64,000 nt of DNA, taken from positions 124,001 to 188,000 of the forward strand of contig NZ_JAAUOE010000002.1 in NCBI RefSeq assembly GCF_017114915.1, written 5' to 3'. A program made the position numbers and the translations under genes. This document shows positions 1-13,187 of the stretch, one piece after another; the stretch's first letter is position 1; every line of letters begins with the position of its first letter. The stretch comes from Pseudomonas frederiksbergensis (GTDB lineage: Bacteria; Pseudomonadota; Gammaproteobacteria; Pseudomonadales; Pseudomonadaceae). The notes below the pieces were generated by a model that saw only the letters and a list, made by a program, of their open reading frames with translations, was not told the origin of the DNA and made no database searches.

Positions 1-842
1 ATCAGGCGCAGCTTGCCCGGCTTGGACGGCTCGCGGCTGTCGCGTGGGTACATGAACAGGCCGCCACGGGTCAGGATGCGGTGTACGTCCGCCACCATCG
101 AAGCGATCCAGCGCATGTTGTAGTTCTTTTTCAGCGGACCGGTTTCGCCGGCCAGCAGCTCGCCAACGTAGCGCTGTACCGGGGCTTCCCAGTGACGCTG
201 GTTGGACATGTTGATGGCGAATTCCTGGGTGGTTTCAGGAATGGTGATGTTTTCGTGGGTCAGGACGAAGCTGCCCATCTCGCGGTCCAGGGTGAAACCT
301 TTCACGCCGTCGCCCAGGGTCAGGATCAGCATGGTCTGTGGACCGTAGATCGCGTAACCGGCGGCAACCTGTTTGGTGCCTGGCTGCAGGAAGGCTTTTT
401 CGCTCAGGGTTTCGTTCTGGCTCAGGTGCTCGTTCGGGCAGCGCAGTACCGAGAAGATGGTGCCGACCGATACGTTGACGTCGATGTTCGACGAACCATC
501 CAGTGGGTCGAATACCAGCAGGTAGGCGCCTTTCGGGTATTTGCCAGGGATCTGGTAGGCATTGTCCATTTCTTCGGACGCCATGCCGGCCAGGTGACCA
601 CCCCACTCGTTGGCTTCAAGCAGGATTTCGTTGGACAGCACGTCGAGTTTCTTCTGCACTTCGCCCTGGACGTTTTCGGTGCCCATGCTGCCCAGGACGC
701 CACCCAGGGCGCCTTTGGAGACGGCGTGGCTGATTTCCTTGCAAGCACGCGCCACCACTTCGATCAGGAAGCGCAGATCGGCAGGAGTGTTGTTGCTGCG
801 GGTCTGCTCAATCAAATAGCGACTCAAGGTAACGCGGGACAT
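1..842 (-). CDS. fbp: Fructose-1,6-bisphosphatase class I (3' end outside window)
   Basis: Hydrolyses fructose 1,6-bisphosphate to fructose 6-phosphate in gluconeogenesis; cytoplasmic. About 280 N-terminal residues are present, against a family length of about 336, and the frame runs off the left edge. The metal/phosphate motif DPLDGSSN is at residues 112-119, and WxxxVQRYVGE and [19 protein letters not shown] are typical class I segments. The start is the ATG complementary to 840-842, giving [13 protein letters not shown], the usual N-terminus. It is transcribed toward the left edge, away from the DUF3999/DUF2339 pair only by distance, since both read on the minus strand. Identification is firm. 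Confidence 0.96.
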   Translation of the reverse strand, partial: MSRVTLSRYLIEQTRSNNTPADLRFLIEVVARACKEISHAVSKGALGGVLGSMGTENVQGEVQKKLDVLSNEILLEANEWGGHLAGMASEEMDNAYQIPGKYPKGAYLLVFDPLDGSSNIDVNVSVGTIFSVLRCPNEHLSQNETLSEKAFLQPGTKQVAAGYAIYGPQTMLILTLGDGVKGFTLDREMGSFVLTHENITIPETTQEFAINMSNQRHWEAPVQRYVGELLAGETGPLKKNYNMRWIASMVADVHRILTRGGLFMYPRDSREPSKPGKLRL

Positions 843-1023
843 GGACGGCTCCGGAGGAATGGGGGGGCTAAAAACCCGCGCAGTTTAACGCGAGTCGGGG
901 CGCATTTCCTCCTATCAGACGTGATACACCCAATAGAGTTCATGCGCGGGGTTGAGCGTAGTTGGAAATGGGGCCGCGATTGGCGGCCGTTTCAATATTT
1001 TTGGTGCCTGGAAGGATGCCTTC

Positions 1024-2394
1024 TCAGGGTTTAACAGCAGGCTTGCGCAGCAAACTGAACGCCATCGCCCCCAGAGCCAGCACACTGAGCAACAACACCG
1101 CCCACAACCCGAATTTCTTCCAGTTCGTGTCCGCCACCGTTGGCACGGTCGCCGCTGCCGGGGTCATGACTGCCTCGCCATCCACCGTCGCCTTGCCCAA
1201 CGCCGCCAGCTTCGCCGCGCTGTAATCGGGAATCAGCGTCGACAACGGCAAGCTCGCCGCCTTCACTGTCGCACTTCCCAACGCCAGCGTATACGGCCCG
1301 GCTCCGCGCGCCAGGAACACCAGCTGCGTGGAGCGCACGGCATACCGCACGGTCGGTGCTTCGGCGCCCAGGCCGCCGCCGCGCTCATCCACTGTCAGCC
1401 TCAATTGCTGCACAGTCTGGCCCGGCAGCTGCAATTCGTTCTGTACCACGTCCTGGCCATTCTGGGTCAGGCGATAAAGCAAACCGCTGGTCAGCGGTTG
1501 CCACGGCAGGCTGGTCTCCCGGCGACCCGACAACGTCACCGGTGCCAGGCTGTTGGGCTGGCTCAGCTCGATCTGCAAACGCTGGACATTCAGCCCCATC
1601 GGCAATTGCCAGATGTACTCACCGGCCTTCACGCTGCTGCCGGCCAATGGTTGCGACCAGACCAACGGCAGCGGCAGGGTGCGAGGGTTGGTGCTTTCCA
1701 GCTGCGCCGACGTCAGCACTGGCGCCGACTGAGGCGAGTTCCACAGCAAGCGCAGATAGCGCGCCGATTGCCCCGGCAGGCCGACTTCATGTTGCTCGAC
1801 TCTCTCGTCGGCAAACGTCAGCCGCGCCACCTGCCCTTCGCCCCACGACTGCCAATGCTGCAAATCGTTGCTGGCTTCGATGCTGAAACGCTGGAAACCG
1901 TCGCGTTCGCTGGTCCAGTCGAGGATCAGTTGCTGCAACGGCGCCTTGATGCCGCTGGCATCGAGCAACCAGCCGCGCAGCTCTTCTTCGCCCGCCTCCA
2001 ACTGGCTGGATGGCTGCACTTCGATCAACGTGCCGTTGGTGTTCGATTGCACGCGCACACTCGGCGCGCGTTCAGTGTCGTCCGCCGAGTTGTACAACGG
2101 GAACCACTTTACGTCGGTCAGCAGGCGGTTTTCGTGGGTCTGCGCCGGTTCCCGGGCCAAGGCGTAGGCTTGAGGCTCACCGGCTGCATTGAACACGCGT
2201 AGATCGCTGAGATCGGTTTGCCGCGCGTTCAGTTGCACGCCCAAGGGCAATTCCAGGCGATACCACGGGCCCTGGCCACTCACGGACAACGGCACCTGCG
2301 TGGCGAAATCCGAAGGTTTTTCCTGCGCGCCGACCGACAGCGTCACACCCAGCACAACAGCACCGCACCAGCCCAGGCTCAGCTTCTGACTCAA
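1024..2394 (-). CDS. DUF3999 domain exported/membrane protein
   Basis: 456 residues with an N-terminal signal-like stretch (GAVVLGVTLSVGAQ), a large beta-rich periplasmic portion with discoidin-like features, and a single C-terminal membrane segment (about 430-450, LWAVLLLSVLALGAMAF) followed by basic residues. This is the DUF3999 layout; the function is not known to me. The start is a TTG that overlaps the TGA stop of the upstream DUF2339 gene by 4 nt, so the two are almost certainly translationally coupled and probably act together at the inner membrane. No closer biochemical role can be read from the sequence. Confidence 0.85.
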   Translation of the reverse strand: MSQKLSLGWCGAVVLGVTLSVGAQEKPSDFATQVPLSVSGQGPWYRLELPLGVQLNARQTDLSDLRVFNAAGEPQAYALAREPAQTHENRLLTDVKWFPLYNSADDTERAPSVRVQSNTNGTLIEVQPSSQLEAGEEELRGWLLDASGIKAPLQQLILDWTSERDGFQRFSIEASNDLQHWQSWGEGQVARLTFADERVEQHEVGLPGQSARYLRLLWNSPQSAPVLTSAQLESTNPRTLPLPLVWSQPLAGSSVKAGEYIWQLPMGLNVQRLQIELSQPNSLAPVTLSGRRETSLPWQPLTSGLLYRLTQNGQDVVQNELQLPGQTVQQLRLTVDERGGGLGAEAPTVRYAVRSTQLVFLARGAGPYTLALGSATVKAASLPLSTLIPDYSAAKLAALGKATVDGEAVMTPAAATVPTVADTNWKKFGLWAVLLLSVLALGAMAFSLLRKPAVKP

Positions 2395-5300
2395 GACGAC
2401 ACTCCTTCGGTTTCAGGGGCCGGTTTTTCAGCACCCGACACAGTCTCGGCACGCTTGGGTGGCAATGGGGCGAAATAGCCCACCACCAACAGCAACACGC
2501 CAACACCGATAAACGACACGATCCGCGCCAGCCCGCCGCGGTTACTCAATTCAACGAAGAACAATTTGGCGACCACCAGCGCGATCAGCGCCGCGCCGAT
2601 CAGCCAGACTTCGCGGCGGTGACGCAGATGCCCACCGATCATCAGGCTCAAGGCCATCAAGGTCCAGACAATGGACAGGCCGGCCTGCACCAGCATCGAC
2701 TCGAGCAGCAGATCCAGCGCGAACGGCACGCCGCCCCAGTGATGAGCCGCACGCATCACCAGCGCGGTGAAGAAGGCGAACAGTGAAACACCGGCAATCA
2801 CCTGCGTGGCGTTATCGGCGTAATCCTTACGGATCTCCAGTGGCGCGACTGCGTTGCGGGACCAGACGTAAACGCCGAACAGGGCGAACAACAGGCCCAG
2901 CTCCAGCGGGTTGATCAGCGGTACATACGGCAACGGCTCGGCGGTGCCGTCACTGGCGATGTTCGCCAGCCAAAACCAGCCGAGCATCAACAACGCCAAC
3001 GGCGCGGCGGCATAGACCCGGTACTCGCGCGAATATGCCGACACCGGCCACGGCCACGCGCGCGGTGCGGCCATCAGCACCAGATACAGGCTTGGCAGAA
3101 TCGCCCAACCCAACCAGCGCCAGGCGTTGTACTGCTCGGACAACAGCAGCAAGCCATAACGCAGCTCCAGGGCCAACACGCCGATCAACAGCCAGCAACC
3201 GAGCACATGGGCGGTGCTCAGGGCTCTTGCAGGCAGCATCGGTGCCAAGCGTCGCAGCGAGATGAAATGCACCACGAACACGGCAGCCCAAACCAGCCAG
3301 CCGAAGTTGGCGGCCGGGTGATAACGCGAATACCAGGCTGCGAGCAACACCAGACCGGCGGCGGGAATCAGCAAGGTGCAAAGCAAGCCCAGCGACGACC
3401 ATGTCAACCGCAGCGCCAGTACCGCCCACAGCGCCACACTCACTGCCGCGACCGCCAGCAACAACGTCGCTTGCAGGTTCACAGGCGCAAAGCGCAGCAC
3501 TTCGCTGATCCACGCCAGTGCCCACCAACCCGCGCCCCACACCAGCAACACTTCGGACAAACGCTGCAGGCTCAAAACGTCAAAGGCCGAAGCATGGTTG
3601 CCGAGCTGCAAACGCCAGGCGCCGACGAATGCCGCCAGCCCCAACACCAACGGTGTCCAGAACCCGCTATGAGCCAGCGGTCGCAACCCTTCGCTGAGCA
3701 GCGGCCCGAGCAAGTCCGGCCCGGCGAACAGGAACGCCACGCCACCAATCACCTGCAACAGCAGACCAAAGACAAAACTCACGCGCTGCTTCAGGTACAG
3801 GCTCAGCCAGATGATGAACAAACCACTGGCCGCCCACACCGCACTCGCGGTTTGCCACGGCAACACGAACAGCACCGCAAGGTTGATCAGCACCAGACCG
3901 GCCAGTAACACCACCGACAAGCCGCGCAGCAAGCGCACGTCATTGCGCACCATGTCGTCGCGGGCCGCCAGCAACATGCCCGCAATCAATGCCAACCCGA
4001 TCAGGGACGCGCTGAGTAAACCGCTCCAGCCAGCGCTGAATACCGCAGCCGATTCGCCGCTCGCCCCTTGCAACCGCAACAGGAACAGCGCACCGCCGAG
4101 CAGTTGCACGGCAAACGCGCTGAACAGGAACGCCCGCGATTGCAGGCGCAGGCCGACGAACAGTGTCGCCAACCCGGCCAGCGCCCAACTGATCGCTGTG
4201 CCGTGAGTGAAGAAAAACAGCGGCGCCAACAGATAGAGGAACGTCAGGCCCAGGCAGGCCAACACCGGCAACCCTTGGCGTTCCCACGGAGATGCCTGTT
4301 CGGGCAATGCTTTGCGCAATTGGTAGAAGCTGAACAGCAACGCCACGCCGAGCATCAACGCCCCCAGCGGTGCGCCATCGAGCAGGCTGCTCTCGCCGCT
4401 GCGCAGTTCGCTGAGGAAAGCCACTGCCGAGCCCAGTTGCAGCAGCAAGGCAAAGGCTCGCGCCAACGGTCGCTGTTGACGCAGGCCGAGCCAGAAAATC
4501 CCTGCACCCTCCACCGCCCAGGCTGCCGAAGTCCAACGCGCGTCGAGCCCCAGAGGGATCGCCAGGCTGGCGAAGATCACCCCCAGCGCCAGACAGGTTT
4601 CCGCCAGCAGCAATGCCCGTCCGCCCATCAGCATCCGGGCCAGGCCCATGTAAATCATGCCCAGTGCCAAGGCGCTGAAGGCCGCGGCAAACTCCAGATG
4701 CTCCACCAGCGCGAACTGCAGACCGAAGCCCACCAGCGGTGGCGCGAACAGCATGGTGCCGTCGACGTAATCACCCTTGCGCGCCGACCAGTGCAGCAGC
4801 GCTTCACGGCTGTCATCCTCGGGCGCGTCACTCATTTCCAGCAACTTGCGCCGGGTGAACAACAAACCGATGACCAGGTACATCAGGAAAAACAGAATCA
4901 GGAACGGCTCGGTGCTCCACAGCAGTTCCGGTTTATAGGAACGCAGGCCCCAGGCCAACCCGATGCCGAAGGTGCCGACAAAACCGATCAGGTTGAGTAA
5001 CCGCCAGGCCTTGAACCACGCGATGGCGAGAATGCCGGCGTTGAGCAGGGTGAAATAGCTGAACAGCGCGACATGATTGCCGGAACCGGTGGAGGTCAGG
5101 ATCGGCGCGGCGAAACCGCCCAGCGCGGCAGCGGCGGCCAGGCCTAACGCGTTTTGGGTAATGGCCAGAATCGCCGAGAACACGGTCACCACCACCAACA
5201 GGCCCAATGCCGCCTTGGGATCAAGCAACGGATGCAAACGCATCGCGGCAAATACCGTGAGGTACAACACTGCGATCCCGGTGCCTTGCAGCATCAGCGC

Positions 5301-5978
5301 GTAGTTGCTGTTGCGCAGCCTCAGCCACCAGCCCAGAGCGAGCAGGCCCAAGGCCGCCGCCGCGACACCGGCATAACGCAACTCGACGGGCACCACCATG
5401 CCTTCGGTGGCATAGCGCAACAGGAAGGCCAGGCCGAGGAACAACAGCACCACGCCGACCCGCAGCACGGTATTGCCGCCGAACAACCAATTGCGCGCAC
5501 CGCTGATGGCGCGTTCGATGAAGTTCGGGCCGCGCGGCTCAGCCGGTTGCTGTGGTTCGCGGGCGACCGGCTCGGGTTTCCAGGCATCAGCAGGCTGCGG
5601 ACCACTGGCTTCGGCAGCGGCCGCAGTGATGGGTTCGAGTTCGGGCGGCAGCTCCCAGACCAATTCCGGGGTTGCGACGGGGGCTTGCTCAAGAGTGATT
5701 TCTGGCGATTCAGCGGGCTCGCCGGCAACCGGTTCGTCTGGTTCCGGCGCCTTGACGCCCGACACCTCCAGCAATGCCAGACGCTGCTCGACCGCATGCA
5801 GCGCAACCTGGGCCTGATCGAGCAAGCGCCGCTGCTCCGTCGATTGAGCGCTCAAGCGGCCCATGCGAATGGCCTGACCGATACCCAGCCCGAGCAAAGC
5901 GCCCAACAGCGCGTCGCTGAACGACTCGTCAAGTATCCAGCCCAACAGCAGCCCAATCAGCATGAACATCCATTGCAT
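2391..5978 (-). CDS. DUF2339 polytopic membrane protein
   Basis: About 1195 residues. A short N-terminal membrane anchor (MLIGLLLGWILDE) is followed by a coiled-coil-like Gln/Glu segment, a Pro/Glu-rich linker (about residues 75-150) and then more than 20 hydrophobic segments to the C-terminus. This matches the DUF2339 inner-membrane family found beside DUF3999 in pseudomonads. The start at 5978 (MQWMFMLIG) is preferred because the membrane anchor then begins the protein. An ATG 24 nt upstream (6002) has an AAGG ribosome-binding-like sequence and is a real alternative. The 4-nt overlap with DUF3999 implies a two-gene operon. A role in envelope or polysaccharide handling is only inference. Confidence 0.85.
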   Translation of the reverse strand: MQWMFMLIGLLLGWILDESFSDALLGALLGLGIGQAIRMGRLSAQSTEQRRLLDQAQVALHAVEQRLALLEVSGVKAPEPDEPVAGEPAESPEITLEQAPVATPELVWELPPELEPITAAAAEASGPQPADAWKPEPVAREPQQPAEPRGPNFIERAISGARNWLFGGNTVLRVGVVLLFLGLAFLLRYATEGMVVPVELRYAGVAAAALGLLALGWWLRLRNSNYALMLQGTGIAVLYLTVFAAMRLHPLLDPKAALGLLVVVTVFSAILAITQNALGLAAAAALGGFAAPILTSTGSGNHVALFSYFTLLNAGILAIAWFKAWRLLNLIGFVGTFGIGLAWGLRSYKPELLWSTEPFLILFFLMYLVIGLLFTRRKLLEMSDAPEDDSREALLHWSARKGDYVDGTMLFAPPLVGFGLQFALVEHLEFAAAFSALALGMIYMGLARMLMGGRALLLAETCLALGVIFASLAIPLGLDARWTSAAWAVEGAGIFWLGLRQQRPLARAFALLLQLGSAVAFLSELRSGESSLLDGAPLGALMLGVALLFSFYQLRKALPEQASPWERQGLPVLACLGLTFLYLLAPLFFFTHGTAISWALAGLATLFVGLRLQSRAFLFSAFAVQLLGGALFLLRLQGASGESAAVFSAGWSGLLSASLIGLALIAGMLLAARDDMVRNDVRLLRGLSVVLLAGLVLINLAVLFVLPWQTASAVWAASGLFIIWLSLYLKQRVSFVFGLLLQVIGGVAFLFAGPDLLGPLLSEGLRPLAHSGFWTPLVLGLAAFVGAWRLQLGNHASAFDVLSLQRLSEVLLVWGAGWWALAWISEVLRFAPVNLQATLLLAVAAVSVALWAVLALRLTWSSLGLLCTLLIPAAGLVLLAAWYSRYHPAANFGWLVWAAVFVVHFISLRRLAPMLPARALSTAHVLGCWLLIGVLALELRYGLLLLSEQYNAWRWLGWAILPSLYLVLMAAPRAWPWPVSAYSREYRVYAAAPLALLMLGWFWLANIASDGTAEPLPYVPLINPLELGLLFALFGVYVWSRNAVAPLEIRKDYADNATQVIAGVSLFAFFTALVMRAAHHWGGVPFALDLLLESMLVQAGLSIVWTLMALSLMIGGHLRHRREVWLIGAALIALVVAKLFFVELSNRGGLARIVSFIGVGVLLLVVGYFAPLPPKRAETVSGAEKPAPETEGVSS

Positions 5979-6121
5979 GGTCGATATCCCTAAGCAGCCC
6001 ATTGCCTTGTGGCGTTTGCAATGACGTCATCGCGGTCACTGAAACATCCGGTGGAACTGGCGCTTAGTATATCGGTCCGGCCCAACAACCGTCGGGCCTG
6101 ACTCGCAATTATTGCTAAAAG

Positions 6122-8572
<2,451 letters not shown>

Positions 8573-8828
8573 CGATAGGACCTCGAGCGAGCGTGAAGTT
8601 GTCTGAGCCTAGTCGGTCTGACAGACCATGGAGACTCTGGTTCGGCAGTTTTTCCTGTTAGTGCGAGATAGATCGGCATCAGGTTATCGCGTGCCTGAAA
8701 CAATGCAGGGGCCGTGCCGGACACAGTGTCTATTTTGCGACAAACAAAAAAATCTGGCGAAAGGTTGTTCAAAAATCCACCAGTCCCGGTATGATCGCGC
8801 GCCCTGATGCACACGCTGGTAACAACCG

Positions 8829-9272
8829 ATGATGAAGCCCAACCTGATCGCCGCCGCGGAAATCGATCGCCTCGATACCTGGGCCAAGTACTCTGCCCCA
8901 ATGTGCGGCTCGTGCATGTCCAGCTGCTGCACGCTGCCGGTCGAGGTCAAGATCAAGGATCTGATCCGTATCGGCATCGTCGACGAATTCGAACTGGGCG
9001 ATCCACCCAAGAACATCGCCAAGCGCTTGCAGAAGGAAGGGATTGTCGAGCGCTACAACCAGAAGTCCGAGATCTTCACCCTCCAGCGCATGAGCAACAA
9101 CGATTGCCTGTACCTGGATCGTAAAAGCCGTTTGTGCACTATTTATGATAAGCGCCCGGACACCTGCCGCAACCACCCCAAGATCGGACCACGGCCGGGG
9201 TATTGCGCGTACAAGCCTAAAGAAGTGGTGCGCGAGACCAGCAGCTCCAGCCGCACCCTCGAAAAATTTTAA
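8829..9272 (+). CDS. YkgJ family cysteine-cluster protein
   Basis: 147 residues with cysteines arranged as CGSCMSSCC near residues 26-34 and further Cys (NDCLY, RLCTIYDKRPDTC, GYC), the CxnC pattern of the YkgJ/UPF0153 family thought to bind zinc or an iron-sulfur cluster. Two tandem ATGs (8829 and 8832) could start it. It stands alone between divergent glgP and convergent typA; a bidirectional terminator follows at 9391-9424. The function is unknown. Confidence 0.85.
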   Translation: MMKPNLIAAAEIDRLDTWAKYSAPMCGSCMSSCCTLPVEVKIKDLIRIGIVDEFELGDPPKNIAKRLQKEGIVERYNQKSEIFTLQRMSNNDCLYLDRKSRLCTIYDKRPDTCRNHPKIGPRPGYCAYKPKEVVRETSSSSRTLEKF

Positions 9273-9289
9273 AGCCGCCTCGATCCCCG

Positions 9290-9376
9290 TAGCAGCTGTC
9301 GAGCCCCAGCGAGGCTGCGTTTGATTTCACGACGGCTGCGCAGCCGAACGCAGCCTCGCAGGCTCGGCAGCTGCTA
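9290..9376. repeat. Long inverted repeat, REP-like intergenic element
   Basis: The outer arms TAGCAGCTGtCGAGC and GCTCGgCAGCTGCTA pair, and inner arms around GAGGCTGCGTT / AACGCAGCCTC pair again, leaving a GGCTGCGCAGCC mini-hairpin in the middle. Nested palindromes of this size in a 3' intergenic gap are typical of pseudomonad REP/REPIN elements. Assignment to a specific REP class is not possible from one copy. Confidence 0.7.
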
Positions 9377-9390
9377 CAGCCAGACAAACA

Positions 9391-9424
9391 AAAACGCCCC
9401 CGGCCTTTCGACCGGGGGCGTTTT
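9391..9424. terminator. Bidirectional intrinsic terminator
   Basis: A perfect 13-bp stem AAAACGCCCCCGG / CCGGGGGCGTTTT with an 8-nt loop and T-rich flanks on both strands. It lies between the convergent YkgJ-family gene and typA and should serve both. Confidence 0.9.
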
Positions 9425-9444
9425 CGTTCAGCCGGGGCTAAATC

Positions 9445-11265
9445 TTATGCCTTGGCTTTCTTGGCAGCGCGGGTACGCTCGCTTTCGTCCAGGATCTTCT
9501 TGCGAAGACGGATGGACTTAGGCGTCACTTCGCACAGCTCATCGTCCTGGATGAATTCCAGAGCCTGTTCCAGGGTGAAGCGAACAGGTGGAACCAGAGC
9601 GATGGTTTCGTCTTTGCCCGAAGCACGCATGTTGTCGAGCTTCTTGCCCTTGGTAGGGTTAACGCCCAGGTCGTTGTCACGGCTGTTCAGACCAACGATC
9701 TGACCGTTGTAGATTTCCTGACCGTGTTCAACGAACAGCTTGCCACGCGCCTGCAGGGTTTCCAGGGAGTAGGTCAGCGCCTTGCCGGTTTCAACCGAAA
9801 CCAGAACGCCGTTCTGACGGCCGGACATGTCGCCGGACTTCATCACGTCGTAACGGTCGAAGATCGAGGTCAGGATGCCAGCACCGTTGGTCAGGGTCAG
9901 GAACTGGTTACGGAAACCGATCAGACCACGAGCAGGGATGTTGTATTCCAGACGTACACGGCCCTTGCCATCCGGCACCATGTTGGTCAGGTCGCCCTTA
10001 CGCAGGCCCATCTCTTCCATCACCTTGCCCTGGGATTCTTCCGGCAGGTCGATGGTGACGTTTTCGTACGGTTCGTGCTTCACGCCGTCAACCAGACGGA
10101 TGATCACTTCCGGACGGCCTACAGCCATTTCGAAGCCTTCGCGACGCATGGTTTCGATCAGAACCGAGAGGTGCAGCTCACCACGGCCGGACACCTTGAA
10201 CTTGTCAGCCGAGTCGCCTTCTTCGACGCGCAGTGCAACGTTGTACAGCAGCTCTTTGTCCAGACGTTCCTTGATGTTACGGGAAGTCACGAACTTGCCT
10301 TCTTTACCGCAGAAAGGCGAGTCGTTTACCTGGAAGGTCATGGAAACGGTCGGCTCGTCAACGGTCAGAGGCTTCATCGCCTCCGGGGTGTCCAGCTGGC
10401 ACAGGGTGTCGGAGATGAACAATTCGTCCATACCGCTGATGCACACGATGTCGCCGGCAGCCGCTTCTTCAACGTCGATACGGTGCAGACCGTGGTGACC
10501 CATCAGCTTCAGGATACGACCGTTGCGCTTCTTGCCGTCGGCGCTGATCGCCACAACCGGGGTGTTCGGCTTGACGCGACCACGAGCGATACGGCCAACG
10601 CCGATAACACCCAGGAAGCTGTTGTAGTCCAGTGCGGAGATCTGCATCTGGAACGGACCGTCACGGTCAACAGCCGGCGCCGGTACGTTGTCGACGATCG
10701 ACTGGTACAGCGGGGTCATGTCTTCAGCCATTTCGTTGTGGTCCAGACCGGCAATACCGTTCAGGGCCGAGGCGTAGACGACTTTGAAGTCCAGCTGTTC
10801 TTCGGTGGCACCCAGGTTGTCGAACAGGTCGAAGATCTGGTCCAGAACCCAGTCCGGACGCGCGCCTGGACGGTCAACCTTGTTGATGCACACGATTGGA
10901 CGCAGGCCGGCTTCGAACGCCTTCTTGGTCACGAAACGGGTTTGCGGCATCGGGCCGTCTTGAGCGTCAACCAGCAGCAGAACGGAGTCGACCATCGACA
11001 TTACGCGTTCAACTTCGCCGCCGAAGTCGGCGTGGCCCGGGGTGTCCACGATGTTGATGTGGTAGCCGTTCCAGTTGATGGCGGTGTTTTTCGCCAGAAT
11101 GGTAATACCGCGCTCTTTCTCCTGGTCGTTGGAGTCCATCACGCGCTCGTCGTTGAGCTCGTTGCGCTCCAGGGTGCCGGATTGACGCAGGAGTTTGTCT
11201 ACCAGGGTGGTTTTACCGTGGTCAACGTGGGCAATGATGGCGATGTTGCGTAGATTTTCGATCAC
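9445..11265 (-). CDS. typA: Translational GTPase TypA/BipA
   Basis: 606 residues, the family length. A ribosome-associated GTPase of the EF-G class needed for 50S assembly and stress growth. G1 motif AHVDHGKTT at residues 12-20, switch region [11 protein letters not shown]3 DTPGHADF, G4 NKVD, then EF-G-like domains and the BipA-specific C-terminal domain rich in basic residues ([21 protein letters not shown]). The start ATG at 11263-11265. It is monocistronic, with a terminator at 9391-9424. Identification is firm. Confidence 0.97.
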   Translation of the reverse strand: MIENLRNIAIIAHVDHGKTTLVDKLLRQSGTLERNELNDERVMDSNDQEKERGITILAKNTAINWNGYHINIVDTPGHADFGGEVERVMSMVDSVLLLVDAQDGPMPQTRFVTKKAFEAGLRPIVCINKVDRPGARPDWVLDQIFDLFDNLGATEEQLDFKVVYASALNGIAGLDHNEMAEDMTPLYQSIVDNVPAPAVDRDGPFQMQISALDYNSFLGVIGVGRIARGRVKPNTPVVAISADGKKRNGRILKLMGHHGLHRIDVEEAAAGDIVCISGMDELFISDTLCQLDTPEAMKPLTVDEPTVSMTFQVNDSPFCGKEGKFVTSRNIKERLDKELLYNVALRVEEGDSADKFKVSGRGELHLSVLIETMRREGFEMAVGRPEVIIRLVDGVKHEPYENVTIDLPEESQGKVMEEMGLRKGDLTNMVPDGKGRVRLEYNIPARGLIGFRNQFLTLTNGAGILTSIFDRYDVMKSGDMSGRQNGVLVSVETGKALTYSLETLQARGKLFVEHGQEIYNGQIVGLNSRDNDLGVNPTKGKKLDNMRASGKDETIALVPPVRFTLEQALEFIQDDELCEVTPKSIRLRKKILDESERTRAAKKAKA

Positions 11266-11404
11266 TTGTGTATCTCGATCAGAGGATTCGGTGTGCTGAC
11301 AAGTCTTGGCAGCGATTAACAGTAGCGTCCGTGAAAGCCGTTACAGCTTGACGGTGGCATCGGGGGGCCGGTGACGCAGGCCACAGGCAAACAGCCCCGG
11401 GCAC

Positions 11405-12859
11405 TTAGCTCGGTCGATAAACGCGCACATTGGCATGCCCCTCACTGAGCAAATGGTGGGCATGCAGGCGACTCATCACGCCTTTGTCGCAATACAGCAG
11501 GTACTGGCGAGTAGGGTCCAGTTCCTTGAAACGAGCGTTCAGTGCATAAAACGGCATCGTCTGTACCTCGATACCAGGAAGCTCCAGCGGGTCGTCCTCG
11601 GCGGCATCCGGGTGACGGATGTCGATGATGATCTGGCCGGCCAGCGCTTCGCTGACTTCTTCAATTTGCAAGTCCTGGCCCAATTCGTCGATCACGCGAT
11701 CGATCGGCACCAGTTTGGCGTTCTCGAGCGCGCGCTCAAGGACTGCCATGTCGAATTCTTTCTCTTCGTGCTCCACGCGGTAGCGCTTGGCCGCGGTCTT
11801 CGGATTGACCGAGATGACCCCGCAGTACTCCGGCATGTGCCGGGCGAAATCGGCGGTGCCGATCTCGTTGGCCGTGTCGATGATGTCCTGCTTGTGACTG
11901 GCGATCAGTGGACGCAAGACCAGCTTGTCGGTCACGCAGTCGATCACGGACAGGTTCGGCAACGTCTGGCTCGACACCTGGGAGATCGCCTCACCCGTGA
12001 CCAGCGCTTCGATGTGCAGTCGATCGGCAATTCGGGAAGCAGCGCGCAACATCATACGCTTCAAAACTACACCCATATGACTGTTATCGACTTTCCCGAG
12101 AATTTCTCCCAGCACTTCCTCGAACGGCACACTGACAAATAACACGCGTTGGGAGCTGCCGTACTTCTTCCAGATGAAGTGCGCGACTTCCATCACGCCC
12201 AGCTCATGGGCTCGCCCGCCCAGATTGAAGAAGCAGAAATGGCTCATCAGCCCGCGGCGCATGATCTGGTAGGCCGCAACGGTGGAATCGAAGCCACCGG
12301 ACATCAGTACAAGCGTCTGCTCCAGGGCGCCGAGCGGATAACCGCCGATGCCGTTGTGCTGGCTGTGGATCACGAACAACCGTTGGTCGCGAACTTCGAT
12401 ACGGACTTCGATTTCGGGTTTTTTCAGGTCGATTCCGGCGGCACCGCACTGGCGGCGCAACTGGCTGCCGACATATTTCTCGATGTCTATCGAACTGAAT
12501 GGGTGCTTGCCGGCACGCTTGCAGCGCACCGAGAAAATCTTCCCGGCCAGCGCATCGCCGTAGTGCTGCTTGCACTTCTCGACGATGTCGTCGAAGTCGC
12601 CCAGCGGGTACTCGTCGATCTGCAGAAAGTGCGCGATGCCCGGCGTGCAGGTCAGGCGTTCGCCCATCTCTTTCAGGACCTTGGGGTCGCTGACGCGGGT
12701 TTCCAGCTCGAGATTGTCCCACACACCGTTCACCACCACGGCCGGATCCAGGTCGCGGAGCACGGTGCGGATGTTCTTGGCCAATTGGCGGATGAAACGC
12801 ATCCGTACCGGGCGGCTCTTGATGGTGATCTCGGGGAAGACTTTTACGATTAGTTTCAT
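11405..12859 (-). CDS. thiI: tRNA 4-thiouridine synthase / thiamine sulfurtransferase ThiI
   Basis: 484 residues from the ATG at 12857-12859 ([16 protein letters not shown], the usual N-terminus). Transfers persulfide sulfur to U8 of tRNA and supports thiamine thiazole synthesis. Domain order: ferredoxin-like/THUMP (about 1-165), PP-loop ATPase with SGGFDST at about 187-193, and a C-terminal rhodanese domain with YCDKGVMS carrying Cys457, equivalent to the E. coli catalytic Cys456. This is the long, rhodanese-bearing form. It is divergent from glnA across a 328-nt regulatory gap. Confidence 0.96.
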   Translation of the reverse strand: MKLIVKVFPEITIKSRPVRMRFIRQLAKNIRTVLRDLDPAVVVNGVWDNLELETRVSDPKVLKEMGERLTCTPGIAHFLQIDEYPLGDFDDIVEKCKQHYGDALAGKIFSVRCKRAGKHPFSSIDIEKYVGSQLRRQCGAAGIDLKKPEIEVRIEVRDQRLFVIHSQHNGIGGYPLGALEQTLVLMSGGFDSTVAAYQIMRRGLMSHFCFFNLGGRAHELGVMEVAHFIWKKYGSSQRVLFVSVPFEEVLGEILGKVDNSHMGVVLKRMMLRAASRIADRLHIEALVTGEAISQVSSQTLPNLSVIDCVTDKLVLRPLIASHKQDIIDTANEIGTADFARHMPEYCGVISVNPKTAAKRYRVEHEEKEFDMAVLERALENAKLVPIDRVIDELGQDLQIEEVSEALAGQIIIDIRHPDAAEDDPLELPGIEVQTMPFYALNARFKELDPTRQYLLYCDKGVMSRLHAHHLLSEGHANVRVYRPS

Positions 12860-13009
12860 GAAAACAGCGCGCGCAGGGCCAGCCGAAAAAGGGGGGCGCG
12901 GATTATAGCGGAAATTGCTCAAGGTTTAACCAGTTAATGTGCAGAAGGTTTTGTGCGCACCAAAACAGGTCATTTATGGAATTCAACGCTACATTACAGG
13001 GCGTGATTT

Positions 13010-13025
13010 TGCGCTTTACGGTGCG
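13010..13025 (+). promoter_or_regulatory. Probable NtrC binding site upstream of glnA
   Basis: TGCGC-TTTAC-GGTGCG matches the dyad TGCAC-N5-GGTGCA recognised by NtrC, with one mismatch in the left arm. A second, weaker dyad (GCACC-N5-AGGTC, 12957-12971) lies about 50 bp further upstream. Both are 50-120 bp upstream of the sigma-54 promoter, the normal enhancer position. Confidence 0.65.
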
Positions 13026-13074
13026 TTGCCCCTCTATAAGCGTGAAATTGGGGCAAAAAACCCATGGTGGGGCA

Positions 13075-13091
13075 CTGGCATGCAATTTGCT
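13075..13091 (+). promoter_or_regulatory. sigma-54 promoter of glnA
   Basis: CTGGCATGCAATTTGCT fits the -24/-12 consensus CTGGCAC-G-N4-TTGCW, with T in place of the last C of the -24 box and correct GG-N10-GC spacing. It lies about 97 bp upstream of the glnA start, below NtrC-type sites. Confidence 0.75.
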
Positions 13092-13187
13092 CCCTTGTGA
13101 GGCAGGTTGCCTTGGCAGAGTATTCGCGCCGGCATCACCCACATTTAAGGGCATCCATTACTAGCCCGAAGCCACCCGGAGGACACT

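Larger units (their letters stand above)
12860..13187. other. thiI-glnA divergent intergenic region
   Basis: 328 nt with no protein gene. It contains the glnA control region: two NtrC-type dyads (about 12957-12970 and 13010-13025), a 7-bp perfect inverted repeat TTGCCCC / GGGGCAA (13026-13056), a sigma-54 -24/-12 element (13075-13091) and the glnA ribosome-binding site CGGAGGA just before 13188. The thiI promoter must lie near its left end, but no convincing box was seen. Confidence 0.7.

Noticed and set aside
9724..11253. Plus-strand frame of about 510 codons antisense to typA
   Set aside because: Shadow of typA; no start context and no recognisable protein.
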